From positions 10,905-74,904 of the forward strand of contig JAEXCS010000014.1 in NCBI GenBank assembly GCA_023402075.1: a stretch of 64,000 nucleotides of DNA, in the 5' to 3' direction. The DNA is from Bacillota bacterium (GTDB lineage Bacteria; Bacillota; Clostridia; Oscillospirales; Oscillospiraceae). A program made the translations under genes and the position numbers. Positions 27,373 through 36,581 of this stretch are shown in pieces; position 1 is the first letter of the stretch; each line of letters begins with the position of its first letter. The notes beneath the pieces were generated by a model. The model did no database searches and was not told the DNA's origin. It was given only the letters and a program-made list of their open reading frames with translations.

Positions 27373-28140
27373 ATGAATCTGGTAGATCTGAACAGCGATT
27401 TGGGAGAAAGCTTTGGTGCATACACCATCGGTTTGGACAGCGAGGTAATCCGGCACGTATCGTCGGTCAACGTGGCCTGCGGCTATCATGCGGGGGACCC
27501 GCTGGTCATGGAGCAGACCGTGGCCATGGCAAAAGAGGCGGGTGTGGCCATCGGTGCGCATCCGGGCTTTCCCGATTTGATGGGGTTTGGGCGGCGGAAT
27601 ATGGTGTGCTCGCCCAAGGAGGCCAAAGCCTATGTTCAATATCAAATGGGCGCCCTGCTGGCGTTTACCGCCGCGGCGGGCGTGAAGCTTCAGCATGTGA
27701 AGCCCCACGGTGCGCTTTACAACATGGCGGGCAAGGACATGGAGCTGGCATCCGCCATCGCGCAGGGCATCGCGGAGGTAGACAGGGACGTGATTTTGCT
27801 GGGCCTTGCCGGAAGCAAAATGATTGAAGCGGGCCGAGCCGCGGGACTGCGGGTGGCCAGCGAGGTGTTTGCGGACCGCGCCTATCAGGCGGACGGTTCT
27901 CTTGTCCCCCGCAAGCAGCCCGGTGCGGTAATCCACGACAAGGACGAGGCGATTCGCCGCACGGTGCGTATGGTGACGGAGGGAAAGGTTACTGCCATTA
28001 CAGGCGAGGAGGTTTCTATCTCCGCAGATTCCATCTGTGTACACGGCGACAACCCCTCGGCTGTTGAGTTTGTGAAAAACATTCGTGCCGCCATGGAGAA
28101 ACAGGGCGTAACAATCGCGCCGATTGCCGCGATTGTTTAA
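27373..28140 (+). CDS. pxpA: 5-oxoprolinase subunit PxpA (LamB/YcsF family)
   Basis: 255 residues. It opens with [17 protein letters not shown] and continues with [27 protein letters not shown] and [10 protein letters not shown], the signature blocks of the family. With PxpB and PxpC it hydrolyses pyroglutamate (5-oxoproline) to glutamate using ATP, in the cytoplasm. The ATG at 27373 has AGGAAGGAG ahead; the longer frame upstream covers the promoter and is not coding. First gene of pxpA-ycsG-pxpB-pxpC. Confidence 0.95.
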   Translation: MNLVDLNSDLGESFGAYTIGLDSEVIRHVSSVNVACGYHAGDPLVMEQTVAMAKEAGVAIGAHPGFPDLMGFGRRNMVCSPKEAKAYVQYQMGALLAFTAAAGVKLQHVKPHGALYNMAGKDMELASAIAQGIAEVDRDVILLGLAGSKMIEAGRAAGLRVASEVFADRAYQADGSLVPRKQPGAVIHDKDEAIRRTVRMVTEGKVTAITGEEVSISADSICVHGDNPSAVEFVKNIRAAMEKQGVTIAPIAAIV

Positions 28141-28178
28141 GCGCGCGCTACAAATATAATAAAAGTGAGGAAATTCCG

Positions 28179-29411
28179 ATGAGTGCGAACGAGACGAGTA
28201 AAAATAGATCTGTTTTGCTGGGCGCCGCGTTTTTAATGGCTACCTCCGCCATCGGCCCCGGCTTTTTGACCCAGACCTCAAAGTTTACCGCACAATATGG
28301 CCCCGCGCTGGTTCTTATAATCCTGCTGGCAATCCTGATGGATATTACCGCACAGATGAACATCTGGTCCATCGTCAGTGTGTCCGGGATGCGGGCACAG
28401 GACGTGGCGAACAAGGTGCTGCCCGGGCTGGGCGTCGTACTTGCCGTTTTGGTGGCAATCGGCGGGCTTGCATTCAATGTGGGCAACGTGGGCGGCGTAG
28501 CGTTGGGCTTCAACGCCATGTTCGGCCTGAATGAAAAGGCGGGCGCTGTCATCGCAGGCTGCCTTGGCATCATCATCTTCATCAATAAAAATGCCAAGAC
28601 CATCATGGATAAGGTTGCCACCTTTCTGGCTGCCATCATTCTGGTCACTGTGCTGGTGGTGGCGGTGATCTCTCAGCCGCCTCTGGGCGTGGTGGCATCC
28701 AGCCTGAGCAAATTCAATGAAATTCCCTCCATGTTTGTGGCACTGACCACCTTGCTGGGCGGCTCCTGCGGCGGCTACATTGCTTTTTCCGGCGCTCACC
28801 GGCTGCTGGACGCGGGCATTTCCGGTCCCGAAAATGTGAGCCATGTGCGCAAGAGTGTGCTCCAGGGCTGTGGAACCTCGGGAGCCGTGCGTATTTTGCT
28901 GTTTCTGGCTGTGCTGGGTACCTGCATGATCGGCGCCCAGTGGAACGCCGCCAATGCCGACACCATTATCAACGCCGGCAATCCCGCCGCCGAGGCATTC
29001 CGCCTGTCCGCCGGGAATCTGGGCTATCGGCTGTTCGGCCTGTGCCTATTCTCCGCCGGTGTCTCCTCCGTGGTGGGCGCGGCATTTACCTCCGTCTCCT
29101 TCCTCAAGACGCTGCACCCTTTCATCAATAAGTATGAGCGCCAGTTCGTGGTGGGGTTCATCGCCTTCTCCACGCTGATGATGGTGCTGGTTGGCAACGC
29201 CGCCCAGCTTCTGATTGTTGCGGGTGCTTTTAATGGCCTGATTCTTCCGGTCAGCTTGGGTGTGATACTGCTGGCGTGCCGCAATAAAAAAATTGTGGGG
29301 GAAGAATACAAGCATCCTACATGGATGATCGTGCTGGGCGTAATCGTGGTCTGCATCTCCCTTTACGCCGGAATAAAAGCAGTTCCCGGCATTTTGAAGC
29401 TCTTTGCCTGA
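28179..29411 (+). CDS. NRAMP-related transporter YcsG, probable 5-oxoproline permease
   Basis: 410 residues and about eleven membrane helices. It belongs to the NRAMP-like superfamily (SAIGPGFLTQTSKFTAQYG replaces the usual metal-site DPGN motif in helix 1). The same gene is found beside pxpA in Bacillus (ycsF-ycsG). Loss of the metal-binding DPGN and the operon context argue for an organic substrate, most likely pyroglutamate; inference from context. Helix 6 also lacks the MPH-type metal motif. Confidence 0.88.
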   Translation: MSANETSKNRSVLLGAAFLMATSAIGPGFLTQTSKFTAQYGPALVLIILLAILMDITAQMNIWSIVSVSGMRAQDVANKVLPGLGVVLAVLVAIGGLAFNVGNVGGVALGFNAMFGLNEKAGAVIAGCLGIIIFINKNAKTIMDKVATFLAAIILVTVLVVAVISQPPLGVVASSLSKFNEIPSMFVALTTLLGGSCGGYIAFSGAHRLLDAGISGPENVSHVRKSVLQGCGTSGAVRILLFLAVLGTCMIGAQWNAANADTIINAGNPAAEAFRLSAGNLGYRLFGLCLFSAGVSSVVGAAFTSVSFLKTLHPFINKYERQFVVGFIAFSTLMMVLVGNAAQLLIVAGAFNGLILPVSLGVILLACRNKKIVGEEYKHPTWMIVLGVIVVCISLYAGIKAVPGILKLFA

Positions 29412-29471
29412 TAAAAGGCGTATCATGAACGCCGGGTGCGGCACTGCCGCGTCCGGTGGAAAGGAACAAAT

Positions 29472-30209
29472 ATGGATGAAGTGAGATTTCTGAATGCCGG
29501 GGATACTGCTGTGACCGTGGAATTCGGCAATGAGATCAGCGAAGCGATTAACGGCCGCATCCGGGCCTTTAACATCGCACTGCTGGAAAGCGGTATTCCC
29601 GGCATCGTAGAGACGGTTCCCACCTATCGCTCCCTGATGGTGCATTATGATCCGGGCGTCATTCGCTATGCCGCGCTGGAACAGAAACTGAAGGGGCTGC
29701 TGGGAGGCCTTGACAAGGTGCGGATTCCCCCCAGCGAGGTGCTGGAAATTCCTGTGCTGTACGGCGGGGAGGAGGGGCCGGACCTTCCGTTTGTGGCGGG
29801 GCAGGGGGGCAGGTCTGTGGACGAGGTGATTGCCATTCACAGCGCACCGGAGTATCTCATCTACATGCTGGGTTTTACGCCGGGCTTTACGTATCTGGGC
29901 GGCATGGACGAGTCCATTGCCACGCCCCGGCTGAAAACGCCCCGCGTCAAAATTCCTGCGGGTAGCGTGGGCATCGCCGGGGCGCAGACCGGGGTGTATC
30001 CCATCGACTCTCCGGGCGGCTGGCAGCTAATCGGGCGCACGCCGGTGCGGATGTACGCGCCGGAGCGGGAAAAACCCATTTTACCGGAGGCGGGCCAGTA
30101 TATAAAGTTTTACCCCATTGACCGGGCGGAATATGATAAAATTGCGAAGCAGGAGGCCGCCGGGACTTATGTCTGCAAGCGGCACTCCAGAGAGGAGGGG
30201 GCGGAATGA
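29472..30209 (+). CDS. pxpB: 5-oxoprolinase subunit PxpB (KipI family)
   Basis: 245 residues. It has the family pattern AGDTAVTVEFG near the start, then HYDP, and the C-terminal lobe AYxxGFxPGFxYLGG variant (YLIYMLGFTPGFTYLGGM) with PRVKIPAGSVGIAG and YPIDSPGGWQLIGRTP. The start at 29472 (MDEVRF) follows AAGGAAC. It forms the PxpBC complex; its stop overlaps pxpC (ATGA). In Bacillus the homologue was first described as a KinA inhibitor, KipI. Confidence 0.95.
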   Translation: MDEVRFLNAGDTAVTVEFGNEISEAINGRIRAFNIALLESGIPGIVETVPTYRSLMVHYDPGVIRYAALEQKLKGLLGGLDKVRIPPSEVLEIPVLYGGEEGPDLPFVAGQGGRSVDEVIAIHSAPEYLIYMLGFTPGFTYLGGMDESIATPRLKTPRVKIPAGSVGIAGAQTGVYPIDSPGGWQLIGRTPVRMYAPEREKPILPEAGQYIKFYPIDRAEYDKIAKQEAAGTYVCKRHSREEGAE

Positions 30210-31150
30210 GCATCACGGTTCTGCATCCCGGTATGCTGACAACGGTTCAGGATCAGGGACGGACGGGGTATCAGCAGTTCGGCGTGTCGGTTTCCGGCGC
30301 GGTGGACCCCCGTTCCGCCGCTGTGGCCAATATTTTGGCGGGCAATGACGAGGGAGAAGCTGTTCTGGAGTGCACCATTATGGGGCCGCAGCTCCGCTTC
30401 GACCAGCCTGTGGTCATCGCCGTCACCGGCGCGGATCTGGGCCCCACGCTGGACGGTGTTCCCATAGACAATTACCGCGCTGTCCGGGTTGGGGCGGGGC
30501 AGGTGCTGCGCTTTACCGGACCCAAATCCGGTTGTCGGGCGTTTATCGCCGTGGCGGGCGGACTGGATATTCCGCAGGTTATGGGAAGCCGCTCTACCTA
30601 TATGAAGGCACAAATCGGCGGATTCCATGGACGAAAGTTGGAAAAGGAGGATGTGCTTGGCCTTCGCGCGCCGGGAACGGAGCCAAGAGCGCTGGCGACC
30701 CGCGCCATTGCGCCGGAGTTCCGCGCCCGGGCGGAATACACCCTCCGGGTGGTTCCGGGGCCGCAGGACGATGCGTTTACCTCTGCGGGGATGGAGACGT
30801 TTCTCACGGGCGTTTATACCGTCACCGCCGAGTTTGACCGAATGGGCTGCCGGCTGGAAGGCCCGGAGATTGCCCATGAAACCTCGGGCGACATCATCTC
30901 CGACGGCATCGCGTTCGGAGCCATTCAGGTTCCCTCTTCGGGACAGCCCATCGTCATGCTTTCCGACCGGCAGACCACCGGCGGCTACACCAAGATTGCC
31001 AATGTAATTTCCGCGGATTTCCGCATTCTGGGTCAGTTGAAGAGCGGGGACAGGGTCCGCTTTGAAAAGATATCTCTGTCCGCCGCGCAGGAGGCTTTGC
31101 TTGCCCAGCGGGCATCGCTGCGGCTGCTGCGGCATGTGCTGGACAACTGA
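30206..31150 (+). CDS. pxpC: 5-oxoprolinase subunit PxpC (KipA family)
   Basis: 314 residues. Family blocks include LHPGMLTTVQDQGRTGYQQFGVSVSG shortened here to its ends (LHPG and GRTGYQ), DPRSAAVANILAGND, and the C-terminal SDGIAFGAIQVPSSGQPIVMLSDRQTTGGY region. It partners PxpB in the ATP-dependent ring opening. GGGGGCGG precedes the overlapping ATG. Last gene of the operon; a terminator follows. Confidence 0.95.
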   Translation: MSITVLHPGMLTTVQDQGRTGYQQFGVSVSGAVDPRSAAVANILAGNDEGEAVLECTIMGPQLRFDQPVVIAVTGADLGPTLDGVPIDNYRAVRVGAGQVLRFTGPKSGCRAFIAVAGGLDIPQVMGSRSTYMKAQIGGFHGRKLEKEDVLGLRAPGTEPRALATRAIAPEFRARAEYTLRVVPGPQDDAFTSAGMETFLTGVYTVTAEFDRMGCRLEGPEIAHETSGDIISDGIAFGAIQVPSSGQPIVMLSDRQTTGGYTKIANVISADFRILGQLKSGDRVRFEKISLSAAQEALLAQRASLRLLRHVLDN

Positions 31151-31179
31151 AAAAATAGGCGCCGCCATAAAAATGATAT

Positions 31180-31213
31180 AAAGCCGCCGCCCGCTTTTGC
31201 GGGCGGCGGCTTT
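31180..31213. terminator. terminator between pxpC and convergent lysR
   Basis: A perfect 15-base GC-rich stem (31180-31194 with 31199-31213) has a TTTT loop. It lies 30 bases after pxpC and 70 before the lysR stop, and could serve both. Confidence 0.82.
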
Positions 31214-31283
31214 ATGCTTTGGCCTTTGCCGCAGGCGTATAAAACCGTCCGGTGTTTATGTGCAGTGGAACGATTTACGTGTC

Positions 31284-32207
31284 TCAATGACTGCCTAATT
31301 TTCGGACGGCACAATTGCAGAATTTATGCACCAACCGATTCTTGGTATCCTTGCGGAACACAGCCAGAATATCGGTGACTCCCTGCACCGCTTCCAAAGA
31401 AAAGTAAATCATGGGGGTTTGCGGCTGAATGGAATGCACATAGGAGGGGCATATGAATGTGATTCCGCGCCCGCAGCCCACCAGACTGAGTGCGGAGGGA
31501 AGGCTGGGCGCTTCCACGATTCGGCGGGGAGTGAAGGCATAGTGGCGGCAGACCAGATCTGAGGCGATCCGCATATTCTGCCAGGGATTCAGGACAATCA
31601 GGGTTTCTTCCTGCATGGAGGAGAGATCTACAGGAATAGGCGAATGGAGGTTTCCCTCGCACCCCGGGAATTTGTGCCGCAGTTCATCCGTATAAAACGC
31701 GGCCAACAGGATGGGGTCGCTCAGCAATTTTTGATATTCAAAGATGTCTTGGGTTGGCTTCAGATTGGTCAGGGCCAAGTCCACCTCGCCGGACTCCAAA
31801 AGGTTGAGTAGATTGGAGCTGGGACATTCTACGATTTTTTGATCGACAGAGGGGTTTTGCTCGGCAAAATCCGGGACGATTTTTGGCAAAATATAAATTC
31901 CAAGAAGCGGAAGGGTGGCAATTGTAAGTTGATTGTGCAGTTGTTTGCCGATTGCCGCAAAATCCTCGCGCATTTTGTGGTCCAAATCCTGAAAACGGTC
32001 AATGTACTCCAAATACTTTTGACCTGCGGGCGTTAAACCAAGGGGGATGGTGTCGCGGTCAAACAGAGTAACGCCCATGTCATCCTCCACCCGCTTGACA
32101 AAACGGCTGAGTGACGGCTGAGAAATATAAAGAGATTGTGCTGCCTTTGAAAAGCTATGATATTGTGCAATTGCTTTAATGTATTTGCAAAAGCGTTGAT
32201 CAATCAA
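31284..32207 (-). CDS. LysR family transcriptional regulator
   Basis: 307 residues. The N-terminal winged helix (FCKYIKAIAQYHSFSKAAQ, LYISQPSLSRFVKRVEDDMG, LFDR) and the C-terminal periplasmic-binding-like effector domain are complete. Start: TTG at 32207 has GAGGAGG eight bases ahead; the longer frame (to 32354) adds residues not found in LysR proteins. It is divergent from the PEP-mutase-family operon with a 246-base gap, and so is its likely regulator. Confidence 0.92.
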   Translation of the reverse strand: MIDQRFCKYIKAIAQYHSFSKAAQSLYISQPSLSRFVKRVEDDMGVTLFDRDTIPLGLTPAGQKYLEYIDRFQDLDHKMREDFAAIGKQLHNQLTIATLPLLGIYILPKIVPDFAEQNPSVDQKIVECPSSNLLNLLESGEVDLALTNLKPTQDIFEYQKLLSDPILLAAFYTDELRHKFPGCEGNLHSPIPVDLSSMQEETLIVLNPWQNMRIASDLVCRHYAFTPRRIVEAPSLPSALSLVGCGRGITFICPSYVHSIQPQTPMIYFSLEAVQGVTDILAVFRKDTKNRLVHKFCNCAVRKLGSH

Positions 32208-32334
32208 GTCCGCACCCTCCTCAGTCTTACTTTGACAGAGCATTTTATCCCGAGATGTTTTATTTTTTAACATATATTGTATCAAAATTTTGAAGGAAGT
32301 ACAAAGCAAAAATGAAGTTTTACTTATTCTGTTT

Positions 32335-32391
32335 TTGGCATATTGACATATCAAAACGAGTATTCGACAGAAAATGTGTTGGTGTTATACA
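32335..32391 (+). promoter_or_regulatory. candidate promoter and LysR site of the 32.4-36.5 kb operon
   Basis: TCGACA (32364-32369), 16 bases and TATACA (32386-32391) form a fair promoter. Just upstream an imperfect dyad (TTTTGGCATAT with ATATCAAAA, ~32335-32358) could bind the divergent LysR protein. Confidence 0.4.
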
Positions 32392-32453
32392 ATGACGCGG
32401 AAGGCGCGACACAGAGCTGCCGTGCCAGAAGATAACACAAGGAGGAGTTTTAG

Positions 32454-33326
32454 ATGAACAGCAATCACGCACAGGATCTTCGCCGCATTCTGTCTGAAAA
32501 CAAATTTTTGACGCTTCCGGGAGTTTATGACTGCCTTTCGGCAAAAATTGCGGAGGAAGCAGGCTTTTCGGCACTGTTTCTGTCGGGTGGCGCATTGGCT
32601 TACAGTGTGCTGGGACGACCCGACTTTGGCTTTTTGGGCCTGTCTGAGTTTGGAACGGCAATTCAGCATATTGTTTCATCCAGCGATCTTCCCTTGCTGG
32701 CGGACGCGGACAACGGGTTTGGAAATGCAATTCAGGCCGCCAATACCGGTGCTATGTATGAGCAGCTGGGCGCGGCCGGCCTTCAGATTGACGACAAGGT
32801 ACTGCCCGCCATACATCCCGCCCGCGATGAAATTATTGAATGGGAAATGATGGGGCCAAAAATTCAAGCTGTGCGAAGCAGCGTCTCCAAGGAGTTCGTC
32901 ATTGTTTTTCGGACTTGTGCCAATTTGTACGGCTTTGGAATTGACGAGGCAATCCGCAGAATCAATCTGGCAAGGGCGTGCGGCGCCGATTATGCTTATA
33001 TAGACGGAATCAAGTCTCAGGAAGAACTGACCAAGGTTTCCCAGCAGGCTGAAATCCCGTTGATGGTCAATCTCAATGAAAAGGGCTATGTGGGCGGAAA
33101 CGTCCCTGTCGAGCAAATTAAGGCGCTGAACTATTCGATTGGCTTGTTTCCCATCTCATCAATGCTGGCTGCGTCTCAGGGAATGATTGAAGTGCTGTCC
33201 GCGCTGGCGGATCAGGGGTCTACACTGAGTGTGCGCAGCAAGATGACAGACCCGCCCACCCGCATTCATCGGATGATGGGGCAATTTTCTCTGATTGAGA
33301 AATACGCGCCCTATTATCACGAGTAA
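32454..33326 (+). CDS. isocitrate lyase/PEP mutase superfamily protein
   Basis: 290 residues. TIM-barrel enzyme of the ICL/PEPM group. LPGVYDCLSAKIAEEAGFSALFLSGG and the metal loop ADADNGFGNA (usual DADTGYGN) are clear. Where carbon-carbon lyases have KKCGH with the catalytic Cys, this protein reads DDKVLPAIHPARDE, without Cys. It is therefore unlikely to be a methylisocitrate-type lyase; hydrolase, decarboxylase or mutase chemistry on an oxo-acid is more plausible. First gene of an operon with a GltS-like carrier and a nitrilase-family amidase. GGAGGAG precedes the ATG. Confidence 0.85.
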   Translation: MNSNHAQDLRRILSENKFLTLPGVYDCLSAKIAEEAGFSALFLSGGALAYSVLGRPDFGFLGLSEFGTAIQHIVSSSDLPLLADADNGFGNAIQAANTGAMYEQLGAAGLQIDDKVLPAIHPARDEIIEWEMMGPKIQAVRSSVSKEFVIVFRTCANLYGFGIDEAIRRINLARACGADYAYIDGIKSQEELTKVSQQAEIPLMVNLNEKGYVGGNVPVEQIKALNYSIGLFPISSMLAASQGMIEVLSALADQGSTLSVRSKMTDPPTRIHRMMGQFSLIEKYAPYYHE

Positions 33327-33355
33327 TGGCTCTTTAAAATTGATTTTGAGAGGGG

Positions 33356-34714
33356 ATGCTGAACTTGACACTGACGGAGGTTTTAAAAGATTTCGCTTAT
33401 TTAAGCATATTGCTTTTGGTGGGCTTTGAGCTGCGCAAGCGGATTACGCTGCTTCAAAGGTGTTTTATTCCCACCTCCCTGATTGCGGGAACCATCGGTA
33501 TGTTTCTGGGGCCTGGCTGGCTGGGAGAAGCAGCTTCCGTTGCAATTCCGTTCAGCGACGGAATCGGGCAGTGGTCTGGGGTTTTGGTTATCGTGGTGTG
33601 CGCGACCATGTTTCTGAGTCTGGAACTGAGTCAGGTTGGGCGCGACGGTATGACAACCACCTTTTTGGCAGGTGCTGCCCATCAGGGGCAGATGGCTGCG
33701 GGCCTCGGGATTGCGGCTCTGTTCGGACTTTTTTCAGCACTTCCATACCAATTTGGCTATATGGGCGTCTGGGGCTTTTATGCCGGTCACGGAAACGCCA
33801 CAACTGTCGGCAATATTATCAAGGACGCGGGGTTTTGGGATGATGCTGTTGGCGTTGGCGTAACCTTTGCAACCATTGGCATTTTGTGCGGAGTAATCCT
33901 TGGGATGGTTATTATTAACATAGGCGCGAAGCGGGGACTGACGCACGTAAAAATGTCTTTTGAGAGCATGGACGAAGGCGAACGCACAGGCTATATCCGT
34001 CCTGAAAAGCGCGTTTCCGTGGGGAGTGGGGTGACAAGCGTTTCCTCACTGGATCCATTGGCGTTTCAATTGGCCATTGTGGGGCTGGTGGTTGTCATCG
34101 GTGTGGTCGTTCGCGCTTTGCTCATGAAAGTCAGTCCGGCTTTGGCCAATTTCCCTCTGGTGGGAGCGGTGTTGGTATCCAGCATGATTGTGGGGTTATT
34201 TATCAATAAGACCACATTAAAAGAGCGTATTGACCGGAAGCTGATGAATCGCATCACCGGCACCGCGCTGGAGTACATGATTACCGCCGCCATTGCCACT
34301 ACATCCAAGCAAATTTTTATCGATTACGCACTTCCCCTGGTGGTAATTTCCACTGCAATGGTACTGGTAAATCTGTTTGTCTGCTTGGTTCTGGGTAAGC
34401 GGTGGCTTCGGGAAAATCCCTTTGAAACAGGCGTGGGCTTGTTTGGCATGGCCTGCGGCGTTTTGGCCACCGGGCTTATGCTGATTAAGGTAATGGACCC
34501 GGATAACGAAACAACTGCTTCCACCTGCATCTCCACCTCCAGCACGCTGGGCTATGCATGGCAGATCCCCTATATGATTGTGGGTTCTTTGGCCTTTTTT
34601 ACGGCTCCGGTCCCAACTACGATTGTAACGGTTGTCCTGCTGGCGGTTTTTCTGATTGGCGGCGAGCTGATTTTTGGAAGGAAGAAGAAAAAGGCCGGAT
34701 CGCTTACACGATAA
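33356..34714 (+). CDS. GltS-like sodium/glutamate symporter family protein
   Basis: 452 residues and about twelve helices. FYAGHGNATTVGNIIKDAG corresponds to the GltS signature (GGHGT) in the first half, and FGMACGVLATGLMLIKVMDPD to the second-half counterpart. Known members import glutamate with sodium. A longer hydrophilic loop (~200-230) interrupts the middle. Twenty-nine bases separate it from the upstream enzyme gene, so it likely imports that pathway's dicarboxylic or amino-acid substrate. Confidence 0.85.
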   Translation: MLNLTLTEVLKDFAYLSILLLVGFELRKRITLLQRCFIPTSLIAGTIGMFLGPGWLGEAASVAIPFSDGIGQWSGVLVIVVCATMFLSLELSQVGRDGMTTTFLAGAAHQGQMAAGLGIAALFGLFSALPYQFGYMGVWGFYAGHGNATTVGNIIKDAGFWDDAVGVGVTFATIGILCGVILGMVIINIGAKRGLTHVKMSFESMDEGERTGYIRPEKRVSVGSGVTSVSSLDPLAFQLAIVGLVVVIGVVVRALLMKVSPALANFPLVGAVLVSSMIVGLFINKTTLKERIDRKLMNRITGTALEYMITAAIATTSKQIFIDYALPLVVISTAMVLVNLFVCLVLGKRWLRENPFETGVGLFGMACGVLATGLMLIKVMDPDNETTASTCISTSSTLGYAWQIPYMIVGSLAFFTAPVPTTIVTVVLLAVFLIGGELIFGRKKKKAGSLTR

Positions 34715-34735
34715 TGACGAAGAGGAGAAAATGCC

Positions 34736-35566
34736 TTGAATAAATTTCTAGTAGCAGTGTTGCAGTTGGACTCTCAGGACAATGTGCAGGAGAATTTAAA
34801 CACCGTAACCGCCTTTGTGGAAGAAGCGGCCGCAAGAGGGGCCAAGCTGATTACGATGCCGGAGAGCATGAACTATGTTGGGCCCGACAATGCCGGACAC
34901 GCCGAGGAAATTCCCGGCGGGCCGACCTACCAATTAATGTCCAAGCTGGCGCAAAAGCATGGCGTCTGGCTGCACTGCGGCAGTATCTATGAAAAAAACC
35001 CTGCCGACAATCGCCCGTTTAACGCAACAATGGTGATTGATCCAAAAGGGAATCTTGCAGGAAAGTATCACAAAATTCATCCCTTTGACGTGGTGATCCC
35101 CAATGGCCCCGTTAATCGGGAATCCGAGCGGATATGCCCCGGCAATGAGATTGTCACAGTGGATACCAAAGAAGTCGGGCATTTGGGCATGTCGATTTGC
35201 TATGACATTCGGTTTGCGGAGATGTATCGGATTATGGCGCTGGAAGGGGCTGAAATTCTTCTGACCCCGGCGGATTTCACAATGCCCACGGGAAAAGATC
35301 ACTGGGAGACGATTCTGCGCACCCGTGCCATCGAAAACGGATGCTATGTGGTTGCCCCTGCGCAGTGCGGCGTAAAGCCAAGATTTCAGGCCTATGCAAA
35401 TTCCCTGGTCATAGACCCATGGGGAAACGTCATTGCGCGTGCTTCCAATTATCCGCAGGTCATCACGGCGGAAATCAATCTGGAGTATCTTCAGCAGGTT
35501 CGCCGCCAGATTTTCACGCTGGAGAACCGGCGTCCGGATGTATACAGTTTGACGCGCACGAAGTGA
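34736..35566 (+). CDS. carbon-nitrogen hydrolase (nitrilase superfamily, Nit1/Nit2-like amidase)
   Basis: 276 residues, TTG start with AGAGGAG eight bases ahead. The Glu-Lys-Cys triad is present: MPESMNYVG (Glu), GKYHKIHPFDV (Lys) and MSICYDIRFAEMY (Cys). The end NRRPDVYSL matches the Nit branch, which contains deaminated-glutathione amidase and omega-amidase (2-oxoglutaramate hydrolysis). It would release ammonia and a carboxylate from an amide close to glutamine or glutathione, which suits the GltS-like neighbour. Exact substrate not provable from sequence. Confidence 0.88.
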   Translation: MNKFLVAVLQLDSQDNVQENLNTVTAFVEEAAARGAKLITMPESMNYVGPDNAGHAEEIPGGPTYQLMSKLAQKHGVWLHCGSIYEKNPADNRPFNATMVIDPKGNLAGKYHKIHPFDVVIPNGPVNRESERICPGNEIVTVDTKEVGHLGMSICYDIRFAEMYRIMALEGAEILLTPADFTMPTGKDHWETILRTRAIENGCYVVAPAQCGVKPRFQAYANSLVIDPWGNVIARASNYPQVITAEINLEYLQQVRRQIFTLENRRPDVYSLTRTK

Positions 35567-35576
35567 CAGCTTGCGG

Positions 35577-35609
35577 AAAGAGCGGGGCTTTCAGTCCCGC
35601 TCTTTTCTG
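35577..35609 (+). terminator. hairpin between amidase and EamA genes
   Basis: A perfect 10-base stem (35577-35586 with 35596-35605) followed by a short T-rich stretch, 10 bases after the amidase stop; may reduce read-through into the exporter gene. Confidence 0.65.
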
Positions 35610-35635
35610 TGTATCAAAGGAGAATGAATTGACCG

Positions 35636-36472
35636 ATGAATCATAAAAAAGCAATTGCCATGACCTGTCTGGCCGCTTTGCTGTGGAGTCTTGCGGGAGT
35701 AAATATTAAAATGATAGACTGGTCTTCGTATGCCATTGCCGGAGGGCGGAGTCTGATTGCCGTGATTCTGCTGACTCCGATGGTATTGCGGCTGAAAAAC
35801 TGTAAAGTAGACCGCTTTGTCATTGGGGGCACATTCTGCTACGCGGCGTTTAATTACTGTTTTATCATCTCTACCAAGCTGACCACCTCTGCCAACGCAA
35901 TTATGCTTCAATATACCGCGCCGATCTATGTTGCTTTGCTGTCCTGGGTGTTTTTGAGGGAAAAAGTTACCCGCGCGGATGTGGTCAGCATGGTGACTGT
36001 TTTTGCCGGAATGCTGCTTTTTTTTCTGGATAAGGCCGGGGGAGGAACCATGGCGGGAAATATCGTAGCGGTTGGCAATGGCGTTGCCTTTGCAGGGATT
36101 TCCATTTTCCTTCGACTGCAAAAGGACGGAAACCCGGTAATATCCATGTATTTGGGCAATGTTATTTCATTCGTTGTGGGAATCCCGATGATTGTTTCAT
36201 CAGGGCTTCCCGATAAAAGCAGTTTTCTGTTTTTGCTGGTGGCAGGTGTGCTTGTGGCTGTATCCTACACGGTCTATGCGCAGGCAAGCACCGGACTGTC
36301 CGCGCTGGAGGCTGTTCTTTTGCCAATTATTGACCCCATTATGAATCCGGTGTGGGTGTTCCTTCAGCTTGGGGAGCGACCGGGAGCAATCAGCCTGCTT
36401 GGAATGGTGATTGTTCTTGCTGCGGTAACGGGACGGGTCCTTTACGGAATCCGGCGGACGAATGACGCGTGA
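35636..36472 (+). CDS. EamA (DMT) family transporter
   Basis: 278 residues, ten helices arranged as two EamA halves (first: CLAALLWSLAGVNIKMIDWSS; second: GNGVAFAGISIFLRL), the layout of drug/metabolite exporters such as RhaT, YdcZ or RarD relatives. AAAGGAG precedes the ATG. It probably exports a metabolite or amino acid; substrate unknown. It may be transcribed from the upstream operon by read-through. Confidence 0.88.
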   Translation: MNHKKAIAMTCLAALLWSLAGVNIKMIDWSSYAIAGGRSLIAVILLTPMVLRLKNCKVDRFVIGGTFCYAAFNYCFIISTKLTTSANAIMLQYTAPIYVALLSWVFLREKVTRADVVSMVTVFAGMLLFFLDKAGGGTMAGNIVAVGNGVAFAGISIFLRLQKDGNPVISMYLGNVISFVVGIPMIVSSGLPDKSSFLFLLVAGVLVAVSYTVYAQASTGLSALEAVLLPIIDPIMNPVWVFLQLGERPGAISLLGMVIVLAAVTGRVLYGIRRTNDA

Positions 36473-36581
36473 CAGGTGTGCGATGGGATAGCAGCACCGC
36501 ACTATTTAAAACTTGCCCCTTCGGATGAGCTGTGGTACAATAAAAAACGCATGTTTTAAAACGATTTTGGGGGAGTTTACT

